Source of the DNA: Gemmatimonadota bacterium
GTDB lineage: Bacteria; Gemmatimonadota; Gemmatimonadetes; Gemmatimonadales; GWC2-71-9
Reading direction: 5' to 3'
DNA: 64,000 nt
Assembly: GCA_003222195.1 (NCBI GenBank)
Contig: QHVB01000025.1
Coordinates: forward strand, 186,001 to 250,000
Below, in pieces: positions 39,952 through 48,081 of the stretch. Under the pieces are notes generated by a model. The model was given only the letters and a program-made list of their open reading frames with translations. It had not been told where the DNA came from and did no database searches. Positions within the stretch are counted from its first letter, which is position 1. Each line of letters begins with the position of its first letter. A program made the translations under genes and the position numbers.

Positions 39952-41883
39952 ATCGCGTTCGCGGGTGTCGGTGTGGACTTCGGCGACACCACACTCTTCT
40001 CAAATGTCTCGTTCACCGTCGCTCCCGGCGAACGGTGGGGCATCGTCGGCCGTAACGGCTCGGGCAAGACCACGCTCTTCCGGCTGCTGACAGGCGAGCT
40101 CGAGCCCACACGCGGCAGCATCACGCGCCCATCTGGGCTGCGAGTCTCGCTGCTGGAGCAGCACCGCGACTACGGCGCTGCGACGACGGTCTGGGAGGCC
40201 GCCGCCGGCGAGCTGGCCGAGCTGCTGGCGCTCGAGCAGTCGCTCGTGAAGCAGGCCGCCGACCTGGCGCACGACGCCTCGCCCCGCGCCCTCGCCCAAT
40301 ACGGCGAGGACCTGGAACGCTTCGAGCGCGAAGGGGGCTACGCCGTCACGGCGCGCATCGATGCGGTACTGCACGGCCTGGAATTCGATCCCGCGCAGGC
40401 CCGCGTCACCCCGCTCTCCGCCTTGAGCGGCGGCGAGCTCGGCCGCCTCGGCCTGGCGCGCCAGCTGATGACGACCGCCGACGTGCTGCTGCTCGACGAG
40501 CCGACGAATCACCTCGATCTCGAAACGACGCGCTGGCTCGAGGAGTACCTCGCCGCGAGCGGCCGCACAGTGCTCCTCGTCAGCCATGACCGCGCATTCC
40601 TCTCCGCGAGCGTGGACCACGTGCTGCATCTGGAAGGAAAGACCGCGACGCCGTATACGGGTGGCTACGCCGCCTTCGTGACTCAGCGCGCCGAACGCCG
40701 CCTCGCGCAGCAGCGGGCGTACGATCAGCAGCAGCGCACTATCGCGCACGAGAAGGATTACATCGCGCGCAACATCGCTGGACAAAATACCAAACAGGCC
40801 AAAGGCCGGCGCAAGCGGCTCGAGCGGCTGCCGCGGCTCAGCCCCGTCATCGGTGCGGAAGGGACGATGGCGGTGCGCTTCGAAGTCCCGGAGCGCGGCG
40901 GTGATCAGGTCGTCAGCGCGAAGAACGTGAGCGTGGGGATCGGCTCCCCACCACGCGCGCTGGTTGAGCGGTTCAGCGGAACACTGGAGCGGACCGGCGT
41001 GCTCGGCATCATCGGCCGCAACGGGGCCGGCAAGTCCACGCTGCTGCGGGCGCTCCTGGGCGAGCATCCGACGCAAGCGGGCGAGCTGCGGCTCGGGACC
41101 TCGATCACGGTCGGCTACTACCGGCAGGATCTGTCGCAGGTGCCGCTCGACCGCACGCTGTACGATGTGATCGCGGGACTGCGGCCAAAGTGGGAACGCG
41201 GTCGCATCCAGGGACACTTGGGACGATTCGGGTTCTCAGGGCAGGAGGTCCAGCGGCGCGCCGACTCATTGTCGGGCGGGGAGCGGGCGCGCGTCGCGCT
41301 CGCCATCCTGATGCTCTCGGGCGCCAACCTATTGGTGCTCGACGAGCCGACCAATCATCTCGACGTGGAATCCATCGAGGCGCTCGAGGACGCGATCGAA
41401 GCCTACGACGGCACGGTCATTCTGGTGAGTCACGACCGGGCGCTGCTGCGTGCCCTGACGACGCGGATTTGGATTCTGCACGAGCGCCGCATGACCGAGT
41501 TCGCGGGCAGCTTCGCGGAGTGGGAAGAAGTCAGCACCGAGCGCGCCCATGCCGCGGCGGTCACCGCCGCCGAGGAACAGGCGTTGCGGCAGGTCCACGA
41601 GCATCAGCGCGTCGCGCCAAAACCCAGGCAGGACCCGCGCAAGGAGCTGCGCCGCGCTCAGCAGGAGCTCGAGGAGGCGGAGGCTCGGGTCGCGGAGCTC
41701 GAGGCGCAGGTGGCGAAAGTGGTAGCGGCGCTGGAAGACCCGGCGCTCTACACTCGTCCCGACGGCACTCGGGCGGCTCACGAGCTCGGCACCCAGCTCG
41801 AGACTCTCAAGCGTGACCTCGAGGCAGGGCTCGAGCGGTGGACGCAGGCGACCGAGCAGGTGGAGATGCGGGCGCCGCGATAA
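39943..41883 (+). CDS. ABC-F family ATPase
   Basis: 646 residues with two ABC domains and no membrane segment, as in ABC-F proteins that bind the ribosomal E site. The first domain has GRNGSGKTTLF and LSGGELGRLGLARQL; the second has GRNGAGKSTLL and LSGGERARVALAIL. DEPTNHLD occurs in both. The linker (about residues 245-310) is rich in Arg, Gln and Lys. The C-terminal 90 residues form a coiled coil (LRRAQQELEEAEARVAELEAQVAKVV), like Uup. The role may be ribosome rescue or DNA maintenance; antibiotic protection cannot be judged. Confidence 0.93.
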   Translation: MTQIAFAGVGVDFGDTTLFSNVSFTVAPGERWGIVGRNGSGKTTLFRLLTGELEPTRGSITRPSGLRVSLLEQHRDYGAATTVWEAAAGELAELLALEQSLVKQAADLAHDASPRALAQYGEDLERFEREGGYAVTARIDAVLHGLEFDPAQARVTPLSALSGGELGRLGLARQLMTTADVLLLDEPTNHLDLETTRWLEEYLAASGRTVLLVSHDRAFLSASVDHVLHLEGKTATPYTGGYAAFVTQRAERRLAQQRAYDQQQRTIAHEKDYIARNIAGQNTKQAKGRRKRLERLPRLSPVIGAEGTMAVRFEVPERGGDQVVSAKNVSVGIGSPPRALVERFSGTLERTGVLGIIGRNGAGKSTLLRALLGEHPTQAGELRLGTSITVGYYRQDLSQVPLDRTLYDVIAGLRPKWERGRIQGHLGRFGFSGQEVQRRADSLSGGERARVALAILMLSGANLLVLDEPTNHLDVESIEALEDAIEAYDGTVILVSHDRALLRALTTRIWILHERRMTEFAGSFAEWEEVSTERAHAAAVTAAEEQALRQVHEHQRVAPKPRQDPRKELRRAQQELEEAEARVAELEAQVAKVVAALEDPALYTRPDGTRAAHELGTQLETLKRDLEAGLERWTQATEQVEMRAPR

Positions 41884-41940
41884 GGATGTTGGTGATGCCG
41901 GTCATAATGAGCCTGTAGCGATAGGGGACGAGCGGCGAAC

Positions 41941-42435
41941 TCAATACAGCGGTTGCCCCCTCCAATCCCGTCCTCCGAAGCACGCCGGCTCACCCGACTT
42001 GGCCGATCCGAACGTCGTATCTCCGCCGACGACGACGGCGCAGCGGATGGCGGTCAGGGTGTTGGACACCGTTGCCCACCAGCCGTTCGTCGTCAGCGTG
42101 ATCGTCGCACCGACAACGCCGCGGCTCGTGCTGTACTTCGTCCCGAGGTTGGTCGTGTACTTCATCGAGTCGGCGAAATACGCCTCTTCGGCGCTGATCA
42201 GCTTTCGCAGATCCGCCTTCATCGCCGCGACGGCTGCCCGGCGCGCCTGGAAGCGCTGCTGCACCGCGCCGTCGCTCACGCTTTCGGGCTCGCCCGTCAA
42301 CTCGCGTTTCTGCTCGGTGAGCCCGCCACGAAACTCGCGCAGCTTGGGCGCGCCGTACACGAGCAGGGCCGCGCAGACAGACGCGCCGATGAGAGTGGCG
42401 AAGAGGGCGACCGTCTTCGATCGTTGGATGGCCAT
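41941..42435 (-). CDS. Membrane-anchored, pilin-like hypothetical protein
   Basis: 164 residues. One N-terminal hydrophobic helix (TVALFATLIGASVCAALLVYG) is followed by a charged helix (FRGGLTEQKRELTGE, RRAAVAAMKADLRKLISAEEAYFADSMKYTT) and a beta-rich end (ATITLTTNGWWATVSNT ... CAVVVGG ... ACFGGRD) with two cysteines. The AEEAYFADSMKYTTN pattern recalls the alpha/beta loop of type IV pilin-like proteins, but there is no pre-pilin cleavage motif. The ATG at 42435 gives the anchor at the very N-terminus. Confidence 0.6.
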   Translation of the reverse strand: MAIQRSKTVALFATLIGASVCAALLVYGAPKLREFRGGLTEQKRELTGEPESVSDGAVQQRFQARRAAVAAMKADLRKLISAEEAYFADSMKYTTNLGTKYSTSRGVVGATITLTTNGWWATVSNTLTAIRCAVVVGGDTTFGSAKSGEPACFGGRDWRGQPLY

Positions 42436-42469
42436 GATCGAAGGAATATGCAATTCCGCCGTCAGTCGG

Positions 42470-42504
42470 GGGAGCGTGTCGCGTTGGCGCGACACAGCGC
42501 TCCC
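42470..42504. other. Stable hairpin in the divergent intergenic region before gnd
   Basis: GGGAGCGTGTCGCG, loop TTGG, then CGCGACAC, AGC bulge, GCTCCC. The eight inner pairs are perfect and the outer six form after a three-base bulge. It lies in the 150 bases between the pilin-like gene and gnd, about 80 bases before the gnd start. There is no T run, so it is more likely a leader structure or protein site than a terminator. Confidence 0.5.
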
Positions 42505-42585
42505 GAGCTCCAGAGCAGGTCGAGATGCCTTCTTGACGGACTCGCGCGGCGCCGTTCTCGTTGGCTCACCACTTAGGGAGCAACA

Positions 42586-43482
42586 ATGCAACTGGCGATG
42601 ATCGGGTTGGGCCGTATGGGCGGCAACATGGTGCAGCGACTGGCCCAGGGCGGGCACGAGTTGATCGTGTACGACTCGAGCGCCGATGCGGTCAAACGAC
42701 ATGTCGCCAAAGGCGCCAAGGGCGCCAATGACCTCGCCGACGTGGTTCGGCAGCTGACCCCGCGGCGAATCGTATGGATCATGGTGCCCGCCGGAGCGGT
42801 CGAGAGCACCATCAAGCAGCTCGCCCCGCATCTCTCGCGCGGAGACATCCTCATCGACGGCGGTAATTCGAACTTCCGCGACTCGCTGCGCCGGGCGGAG
42901 GCGCTCCAGACCAAGGGGATCGAGTTCGTGGACGCCGGAGTGAGCGGCGGGATCTGGGGCTTGGAGGCCGGCTACTGCCTGATGGTCGGGGCCTCGCCGG
43001 CAGCATTTCAGCATTGCGAGCCCATCTTTCGCTCGCTCGCGGCGCCGGACGGCTACGCGCACGTCGGCCCGCCCGGGGCGGGCCACTACGTGAAGATGGT
43101 GCACAATGGGATCGAGTACGGGATGCTGCAGGCGTATGCCGAGGGTTACGAGATCCTCCACGCGTCGCAGGATTTCCGGCTCAAACTCGGCCAGATCGCG
43201 AAGCTCTGGAACCACGGCAGCGTCGTGCGCTCCTGGCTGAACGAGCTGGCAGAGCGGGCATTCTCGCGCGACGACAACCTCGTGGGCATCCGGGGCCATG
43301 TGGAGGACTCGGGCGAGGGACGCTGGACGGTCGAAGAAGCGATGCGCCTCGATGTGCCGGCGCCGGTCATCACGCTGTCGCTGCTCGCGCGGCTCCGCTC
43401 GCGTCAGGAGGAATCGTTCGGCGCCAAGTTGATCGCTGCGCTGCGGCACGAGTTCGGCGGGCATGCGGTGCAGACCAAATGA
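42586..43482 (+). CDS. gnd: 6-phosphogluconate dehydrogenase, decarboxylating (short GndA-like type)
   Basis: A 298-residue NAD(P)-dependent enzyme converting 6-phosphogluconate to ribulose 5-phosphate and CO2. The dinucleotide fold is at the start (LAMIGLGRMGGNMVQRLA). Substrate-binding motifs are DGGNSNFRDS and DAGVSGGIWGLEAGYCLMVGG-like near residue 120, and GPPGAGHYVKMVHNGIEYGMLQAYAEG with the catalytic Lys. The short form without the long C-terminal tail is common outside enterobacteria. It completes the gluconate route with gntK and the GntP fusion. AGGGAGCAACA precedes the ATG. Confidence 0.94.
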   Translation: MQLAMIGLGRMGGNMVQRLAQGGHELIVYDSSADAVKRHVAKGAKGANDLADVVRQLTPRRIVWIMVPAGAVESTIKQLAPHLSRGDILIDGGNSNFRDSLRRAEALQTKGIEFVDAGVSGGIWGLEAGYCLMVGASPAAFQHCEPIFRSLAAPDGYAHVGPPGAGHYVKMVHNGIEYGMLQAYAEGYEILHASQDFRLKLGQIAKLWNHGSVVRSWLNELAERAFSRDDNLVGIRGHVEDSGEGRWTVEEAMRLDVPAPVITLSLLARLRSRQEESFGAKLIAALRHEFGGHAVQTK

Positions 43483-43498
43483 GGCGCGGATGAGCGCT

Positions 43499-43504
43499 TA
43501 GATT
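43499..43504 (+). promoter_or_regulatory. Candidate leaderless -10 element (TAGATT)
   Basis: TAGATT ends six bases before the ATG at 43511. The 28-base gap after gnd holds no ribosome-binding site in the standard position. Confidence 0.45.
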
Positions 43505-43510
43505 GCGGGA

Positions 43511-43891
43511 ATGAAATTCATGCTCGTGATCTACAACGACCCCCAGCTGCAGGGCGCGCTCCCCCAGGCGGAAACGGATGGAATGATGCGCGACTGCCTC
43601 GCGCACGCCGACGACCTCCGCCGCAGTGGCCAGCTCACCGAATCCCAGATGCTCGAGGGTGTGGAGACGGCGAAATCGGTGCGGATCCGAAACGGCCGCA
43701 CCGAGATCACCGACGGCCCCTTCAGCGAGGCCAAAGAGGTTCTGGGAGGCTTCAATTTGATCGAGGCCAAAGACATGAACGAGGCGGTCCAGATCGCCAG
43801 GGAGTTCCCTTGGGCGCGAACCGGCTGCGTAGAGGTGCGTCCGGTCCGTGATATTGGGACTGTGCGGCGCCGAGTCGGCGCCCCGGATTGA
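43511..43891 (+). CDS. YCII-related (DGPF) domain protein
   Basis: 126 residues. MKFMLVIYNDP at the start, the GMMRDCLAHADDLRRSGQL helix, and the diagnostic TDGPFSEAKEVLGGFNLIEAKDMNEAVQIA are typical of the YCII/DGPF family, a ferredoxin-like dimer. The family often occurs beside ECF sigma factors, but none is here. The function is unknown; EVRPVRDI is the usual C-terminal ending. Confidence 0.88.
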   Translation: MKFMLVIYNDPQLQGALPQAETDGMMRDCLAHADDLRRSGQLTESQMLEGVETAKSVRIRNGRTEITDGPFSEAKEVLGGFNLIEAKDMNEAVQIAREFPWARTGCVEVRPVRDIGTVRRRVGAPD

Positions 43892-43903
43892 AGGCAGGCG
43901 TTC

Positions 43904-44386
43904 ATGCGCCGTCGCCGACTCGTCTTCCTCGTTCTCTTCCTGCTGGTTCTCGCCGCAGCCGTGGTTTTCGTCGCGATCCAGCAGGTGCCTCCCCCCGTAA
44001 CCGAGAAACCGCGACCGCCCGCGCCGCCGCCCCGGCCGCTCCAGGCGGACGCCGAGGGCTACTATGAGCCTGGCTATCAGTTCAGCCTAAGCGGGCTGCA
44101 ATTCACGCGTCTCACGCTTCATCCCGAGACGTATGTCACTTTTGTCCGGAGCGGTACGCGGCATGAAGCGGGCTGCGTGGACCCCGTGATCCGGACCGAT
44201 CGAGTCCAGCTTCGCTGCGATCTCGAGCGAGTCGGCACGGTGATGATCGATGGTCGATTCACGACACGCTACGCCACGACACGACTCGACATTCCGGTGC
44301 TTTCGGCATTCGTGACGGTGCGCAATCCGCGGGGCGAGACCATGTATCGCGCGCAGGACGCGTTCACGTGGCACCCGCCGAAGTAG
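43904..44386 (+). CDS. Hypothetical exported or membrane-anchored protein
   Basis: 160 residues. A basic start and a hydrophobic helix (RLVFLVLFLLVLAAAVVFVAIQQ) are followed by a proline-rich linker (PPPVTEKPRPPAPPPRPL) and a beta-rich domain (YQFSLSGLQFTRLTLHPETYVTFV ... GTVMIDGRFTTRYATTRLDIPVLSAFVTV). Two cysteines (AGCVDP and LRCDLE) could form a disulfide. No family is recognised. It overlaps the following acetyltransferase gene by 19 bases. Confidence 0.6.
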   Translation: MRRRRLVFLVLFLLVLAAAVVFVAIQQVPPPVTEKPRPPAPPPRPLQADAEGYYEPGYQFSLSGLQFTRLTLHPETYVTFVRSGTRHEAGCVDPVIRTDRVQLRCDLERVGTVMIDGRFTTRYATTRLDIPVLSAFVTVRNPRGETMYRAQDAFTWHPPK

Positions 44387-44898
44387 CGACGCGAATCGAC
44401 TTGCGCGCGCCGCGCGCCGGCGATGCCGCCGAGTACATCGCGCTCAACTATCAGAGCAAGCGCTTCCACGCCGGCCTGGTCTCGCCGCCGCGCACCAACG
44501 CGGCGTTTCGTCTGCTGCTCCGTCGCAGTCGCAGCCGGCAGTGCAAATGCTGGTTCATCGTACGCCGCGCCGATCAGGCACTCCTCGGCGCAGTCGAGAT
44601 CAGTCAGATCGTCGGCGGCAGCTTCAGAAGCGCCTATCTCGGCTACCACATTGGTGCCCCGTATGCGCGGCAGGGCTACATGCGCGAGGCCCTGACGGCG
44701 GTCTTGCAGCTCGCGTTTGGGCGCCTGCGCTTGCATCGCCTCGAGGCCAACATTCAGCCGCGGAATCGCGCATCGATTCGACTCGTGAAGAGTCTCGGCT
44801 TTCACCGCGAAGGCTACTCGCCGCGCTACCTCAAGATTGCGGGCCAGTGGCGGGATCACGAGCGCTGGGCGCTCTTGCGGGAGGGGTGGCCGGCGTAG
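44368..44898 (+). CDS. RimJ/RimL-like GNAT acetyltransferase
   Basis: 176 residues. RIDLRAPRAGDAAEYIALN at the N-terminus, SAYLGYHIGAPYARQGYMREAL (acetyl-CoA loop, YARQGYM) and LHRLEANIQPRNRASIRLVKSLGFHREGYSPRYLKIAGQWRDHERWALL are diagnostic of RimJ-type protein N-acetyltransferases that act on ribosomal protein termini. The exact target is not known. The GTG start lies inside the end of the preceding gene. Confidence 0.92.
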   Translation: MAPAEVATRIDLRAPRAGDAAEYIALNYQSKRFHAGLVSPPRTNAAFRLLLRRSRSRQCKCWFIVRRADQALLGAVEISQIVGGSFRSAYLGYHIGAPYARQGYMREALTAVLQLAFGRLRLHRLEANIQPRNRASIRLVKSLGFHREGYSPRYLKIAGQWRDHERWALLREGWPA

Positions 44899-44901
44899 AT
44901 T
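44896..44901 (+). promoter_or_regulatory. Candidate leaderless -10 element (TAGATT)
   Basis: TAGATT starts at the acetyltransferase stop (TAG) and ends seven bases before the ATG at 44909. TTGCGG at 44875-44880 could be a -35 with a short 15-base spacer. Confidence 0.45.
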
Positions 44902-44908
44902 GGTGCTC

Positions 44909-45610
44909 ATGGACGAACGTCGCTACAACGATAAAGAGATCGCCGCGATCTTTCGCGCGGCGGCGGAAGCGCAGCAGAATCCGCCGCACGACGTCCCGCG
45001 CGACGAAGGCTTGACCCTCCCGGACCTGCAGGCGATCGGCCGCGAAGTCGGTATTCCATCTGACGCGGTCGAGCGGGCCGCGCAGGCACTCGATGTCCGC
45101 CTCGACGCCACATCCCGCACGTTCCTCGGCCTGCCGATCGGCGTGGCCCGAACGGTGAATCTCAATCGCCGGCTGACGGATGAAGAGTGGGAGCGCCTGG
45201 TGGTGCAGTTGCGTGACGTCTTCAACGCGCGCGGCCGGACGCGAATCGATGGCTCGCTGCGGCAATGGACCAACGGCAACCTGCAGGTCCTCCTCGAGCC
45301 CACGGAGACCGGTCATCGCCTGCGTTTCGGCACGATGCACGGCGCCGCGCGTGCCGCGATCGGTGCCGGGTTCGCCGCTCTCGGCGTGACGACGATTGTC
45401 GCGGTCGCGAGCGTGGTGGGCGGCTACTTCACCGAGGCCATTCCAGGAATGGCGCTGCTGCTCTTCACCGGCGTCGGGATGATTGCGAGTGGCGCGCTGC
45501 GGCTGCCGCGCTGGGCGCGCACGCGCCAGCGGCAAATGGAGGCGCTGGCGGCGCGGGTCGCGCTGCCGCCGGGTTCGGGAACTCCGCCGGCAGCGCTTCC
45601 GCCCAAATAG
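44909..45610 (+). CDS. Hypothetical membrane protein with N-terminal helical domain
   Basis: 233 residues. The N-terminal part (DERRYNDKEIAAIFRAAAEAQ ... LTLPDLQAIGREVGIPSDAVERAAQAL) looks like a SHOCT-like or winged-helix-like helical region. It is followed by a soluble beta domain and two hydrophobic helices (AIGAGFAALGVTTIVAVASVVGGYF and AIPGMALLLFTGVGMIASGAL). The C-terminal tail is basic, then Pro-rich. Proteins of this layout are common in this kind of genome, but no function is known to me. It converges with the next gene, six bases apart. Confidence 0.65.
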   Translation: MDERRYNDKEIAAIFRAAAEAQQNPPHDVPRDEGLTLPDLQAIGREVGIPSDAVERAAQALDVRLDATSRTFLGLPIGVARTVNLNRRLTDEEWERLVVQLRDVFNARGRTRIDGSLRQWTNGNLQVLLEPTETGHRLRFGTMHGAARAAIGAGFAALGVTTIVAVASVVGGYFTEAIPGMALLLFTGVGMIASGALRLPRWARTRQRQMEALAARVALPPGSGTPPAALPPK

Positions 45611-45616
45611 CGCCGC

Positions 45617-46792
45617 TTACTGCGGTCGCGGTTTCGCGGTCCGCTGCTCGCCCGAGCTCGAGCTGCTGGGGCTGCTGGGTGACCAGCCGCTGCTCGGAGT
45701 CACCGACCCCCAATCGCCCGAGCGTGGCATCGCGTCCGCGTTGGTGCTCGCGCCTTCCTTGTAACCCTGCCCGTTCACGACGTGTCCGTGCGGGCGAGCA
45801 TTGCCCGTAAAGACGATCGTCACCGGATAGCCGCCCGCATAGAAGCCGGGCCCGAATGCATATCCTGGGTAGAACGCTGGGCAAATACTCGGGAGGTACG
45901 TATACCACAGCAGGTAGTACATCGAACATTCATCCAGAGGTGCGTACACCGGCCGGGTGGCATACGCCTCGCCTGCATGCCCTCCGGCACCAGTCGAGCC
46001 TACCGAAGGCCGGCGCTCACCCTGTCGCGACGCCGCGTTGATGGCGAAAACCTTGGGATACGACAGGGCCACCATTAGATCGATGACGGGAGTTGGCACT
46101 CCCGCGTCGGCAAGCGTCACGAGTCGCTTGGCGTCGAGTGTGAACGGCTCTCCCCGCTCGACGAGCCAGGCTTGGAGTACGGAGGTGTCCACCCGTCGCG
46201 CCGCCTCGCCGACGTCATCGGTCGCAAGGCTGACGGCCGCGGCGGCCCGCGCATGCATCGTGGCTGAGAGGTCCATCCGGATCGCCGCCTTGACGTCGTC
46301 CGGCAGTAACAGGTCGTCGTCCGTCACCTCGCGATAGCGTTGGACTCGAACGCCTGTTTGCCCTCCCAGGGTCATGCCCTGGATGTACAGCCACTGGCTG
46401 CCATCGGGATCCATGGCGATCACGCCGGAGCCCTCCGTGTGGCCGGAGGCGCAGGTGTCTTCCGAATGCAGGTAGAGGCGCGGAGCGCGGGCTGACCAAT
46501 CCATAGTCTGCCAGCCGGTGCAATCATCGTGAGCGGTGGCGACACGCTCACCGGTTGCGGTGATGCGCTCGCGTGCGACGATCTGTCCCTTCTGGATGGT
46601 GAGGAGATCGACGGCTGATGTCGCGGCCGCCGGCACGACGCAGACGAGGGATTTCGCGGATTCTGCCCGCTCCCAGCAGCCGATGTAGGCGAGCCAGCGC
46701 GAGTCGAGCGAAGGATTCTGGCCGCGCGCCGGTGCCGCGCCGGTCCCCAGGAGGGCAGCGGCGACGAATAAAGTTTGGATTGGCGTACGCAT
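45617..46792 (-). CDS. Exported hypothetical protein
   Basis: About 391 residues with a signal peptide (TPIQTLFVAAALLGTGAAPARG). The N-terminal half has WLAYIGCWER and CVVPAAATSAVDLLTIQKG, a beta-rich domain with paired cysteines. The middle contains a helix with LVTLADAGVPTPVIDLMVALSYP, as seen in other exported proteins of this lineage. The C-terminal part is low in complexity (Tyr/Gly/Pro, then Ser-rich). The ATG at 46792 lies nine bases after AGGAAGG. It is probably co-transcribed with the outer-membrane-like protein upstream. Confidence 0.65.
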   Translation of the reverse strand: MRTPIQTLFVAAALLGTGAAPARGQNPSLDSRWLAYIGCWERAESAKSLVCVVPAAATSAVDLLTIQKGQIVARERITATGERVATAHDDCTGWQTMDWSARAPRLYLHSEDTCASGHTEGSGVIAMDPDGSQWLYIQGMTLGGQTGVRVQRYREVTDDDLLLPDDVKAAIRMDLSATMHARAAAAVSLATDDVGEAARRVDTSVLQAWLVERGEPFTLDAKRLVTLADAGVPTPVIDLMVALSYPKVFAINAASRQGERRPSVGSTGAGGHAGEAYATRPVYAPLDECSMYYLLWYTYLPSICPAFYPGYAFGPGFYAGGYPVTIVFTGNARPHGHVVNGQGYKEGASTNADAMPRSGDWGSVTPSSGWSPSSPSSSSSGEQRTAKPRPQ

Positions 46793-46806
46793 GGGCACGA
46801 TCCTTC

Positions 46807-47556
46807 CTAGAGTCTGAGCGACAAGCCGGCCGTCAGCGACAAGCCGGACAGATCGATGCGATGGAAACCGACGTAATCCCGGCCCATCGGGCCGCGGGCC
46901 CAGGTGTAGCGCGCCTCGCCATTCACCATGAGGAAGCGCGCGAGTCCCAGGTCGACTCCGGCGAGCGCGTGCAGCACCGGTGTCCAGGCCTTCGACTCGA
47001 ATTCGTCCGGGAAGACGTTGAGCGTTTGTGGGTCGACGAAGTCACCAATCTGATGAAAGCGGTACTGCATCAGACCGGCCCCGAGACCTACGTAGGTGTC
47101 GTGTGCCGCGGGGATCCATGCGAATCGTCCGATCGCGCGGCCGCGCGCTGAGAGATAATGCCTGACGCCCAGCGTGATCGGCACGCGTCGCAGCGACGTC
47201 CTCTGCTGGATCGGCAAGTTGTTCTGATCGACCCAGTCGCGGAATTCCGACAGGCGGCTGACACTGGCGTAGCTGATGTCGAACACGATGTCGGTGACCG
47301 GCGAGACACGAACGGCGACGTTGCTGCCGAACGTCGCCGAGCTGAAGTCGGAGCGGTCGATGGTGAGCTGTTTGGTGACGAAGTTGAACAGGTCACCGCT
47401 CGCGAACGCGTGATCGAACCCGCCCCGCACGCTCCAGGTGCCGACTGGGACACGAAACAGGAAGCCGTCGCCTGCGGTTTGCGCATGCGACGGCCTCGAG
47501 ATCGTAGCGACTGCGGTGGCGGTCAGCAGCAGTACGGCGCAACGAGTAGACCTCAT
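46807..47556 (-). CDS. Outer-membrane beta-barrel-like protein
   Basis: 249 residues with a signal peptide (CAVLLLTATAVATISRPSHA). The mature part has alternating amphipathic strands (GTWSVRGGFDHAFASGDLF, VAVRVSPVTDIVFDISYAS, ITLGVRHYLS, VGLGAGLMQYRFHQIG, FLMVNGEARYTWARG) and ends in SLTAGLSLRL, a C-terminal strand typical of outer membrane barrels. It is predicted to have eight to ten strands. The function is unknown. It is the first gene of a two-gene transcript. Confidence 0.72.
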   Translation of the reverse strand: MRSTRCAVLLLTATAVATISRPSHAQTAGDGFLFRVPVGTWSVRGGFDHAFASGDLFNFVTKQLTIDRSDFSSATFGSNVAVRVSPVTDIVFDISYASVSRLSEFRDWVDQNNLPIQQRTSLRRVPITLGVRHYLSARGRAIGRFAWIPAAHDTYVGLGAGLMQYRFHQIGDFVDPQTLNVFPDEFESKAWTPVLHALAGVDLGLARFLMVNGEARYTWARGPMGRDYVGFHRIDLSGLSLTAGLSLRL

Positions 47557-47678
47557 GAGCCACCCCACGTTTCTCTCCCCTTGCTCTACCCTACGCACGA
47601 GTAGTGACCCGCGTCAAGCGCGTCTCGGGACTGCCCAGACGGGTTATGACCTTTAGGGCGCCCTTGGGGTCGGCGCGG

Positions 47679-47684
47679 TAGATT
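47679..47684 (+). promoter_or_regulatory. Candidate -10 element (TAGATT) for the TfoX-domain gene
   Basis: TAGATT ends nine bases before the ATG at 47694. The 137-base divergent region upstream holds no gene and no other clear signal. Confidence 0.4.
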
Positions 47685-47693
47685 TGCGCTCCA

Positions 47694-48053
47694 ATGCCGA
47701 GTAGCGCGAGCTTCCGCGATTTCGTCCTCGATCAGCTCCGTCGCGTCGTCCCGCGGCTTCGCGCGCGATCCATGTTCGGCGGCTTCGGGATTTACGCCGG
47801 CGAGTTGTTCTTCGCGCTGATTGCAAACGACACGGTCTATTTCAAGGTGGACGATTCCAATCGACCCGACTTCGAGAAGCTGGGGATGAAGCCGTTCCAG
47901 CCCTACGGGGAAGGGAGCGAGGCCATGAAGTACTACCAGGTGCCGGAGGATCTGCTCGAAGATCCTGACGCGCTGCGGCCCTGGGCGGAGAAGTCCATTG
48001 CGGTAGCGGCGAAACAGAAGAAACAGAAGAAAGGAAAGCGACCAACTAGCTAA
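47694..48053 (+). CDS. TfoX N-terminal-domain protein
   Basis: 119 residues matching the TfoX_N fold: FVLDQLRRVVPRLRARSMFGGFGIYAGELFFALIANDTVYFKVD, then FQPYGEGSEAMKYYQVPEDLLEDPDALRPWAEKSI. It is the N-terminal module of the competence regulator TfoX/Sxy but lacks the C-terminal DNA-binding-like domain, as in many stand-alone proteins of unknown function. The tail is rich in lysine (KQKKQKKGKR). It lies 28 bases before the kinase gene. Confidence 0.9.
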   Translation: MPSSASFRDFVLDQLRRVVPRLRARSMFGGFGIYAGELFFALIANDTVYFKVDDSNRPDFEKLGMKPFQPYGEGSEAMKYYQVPEDLLEDPDALRPWAEKSIAVAAKQKKQKKGKRPTS

Positions 48054-48081
48054 GCCCTGCAGCGCGATCCATTTTGCCCGG

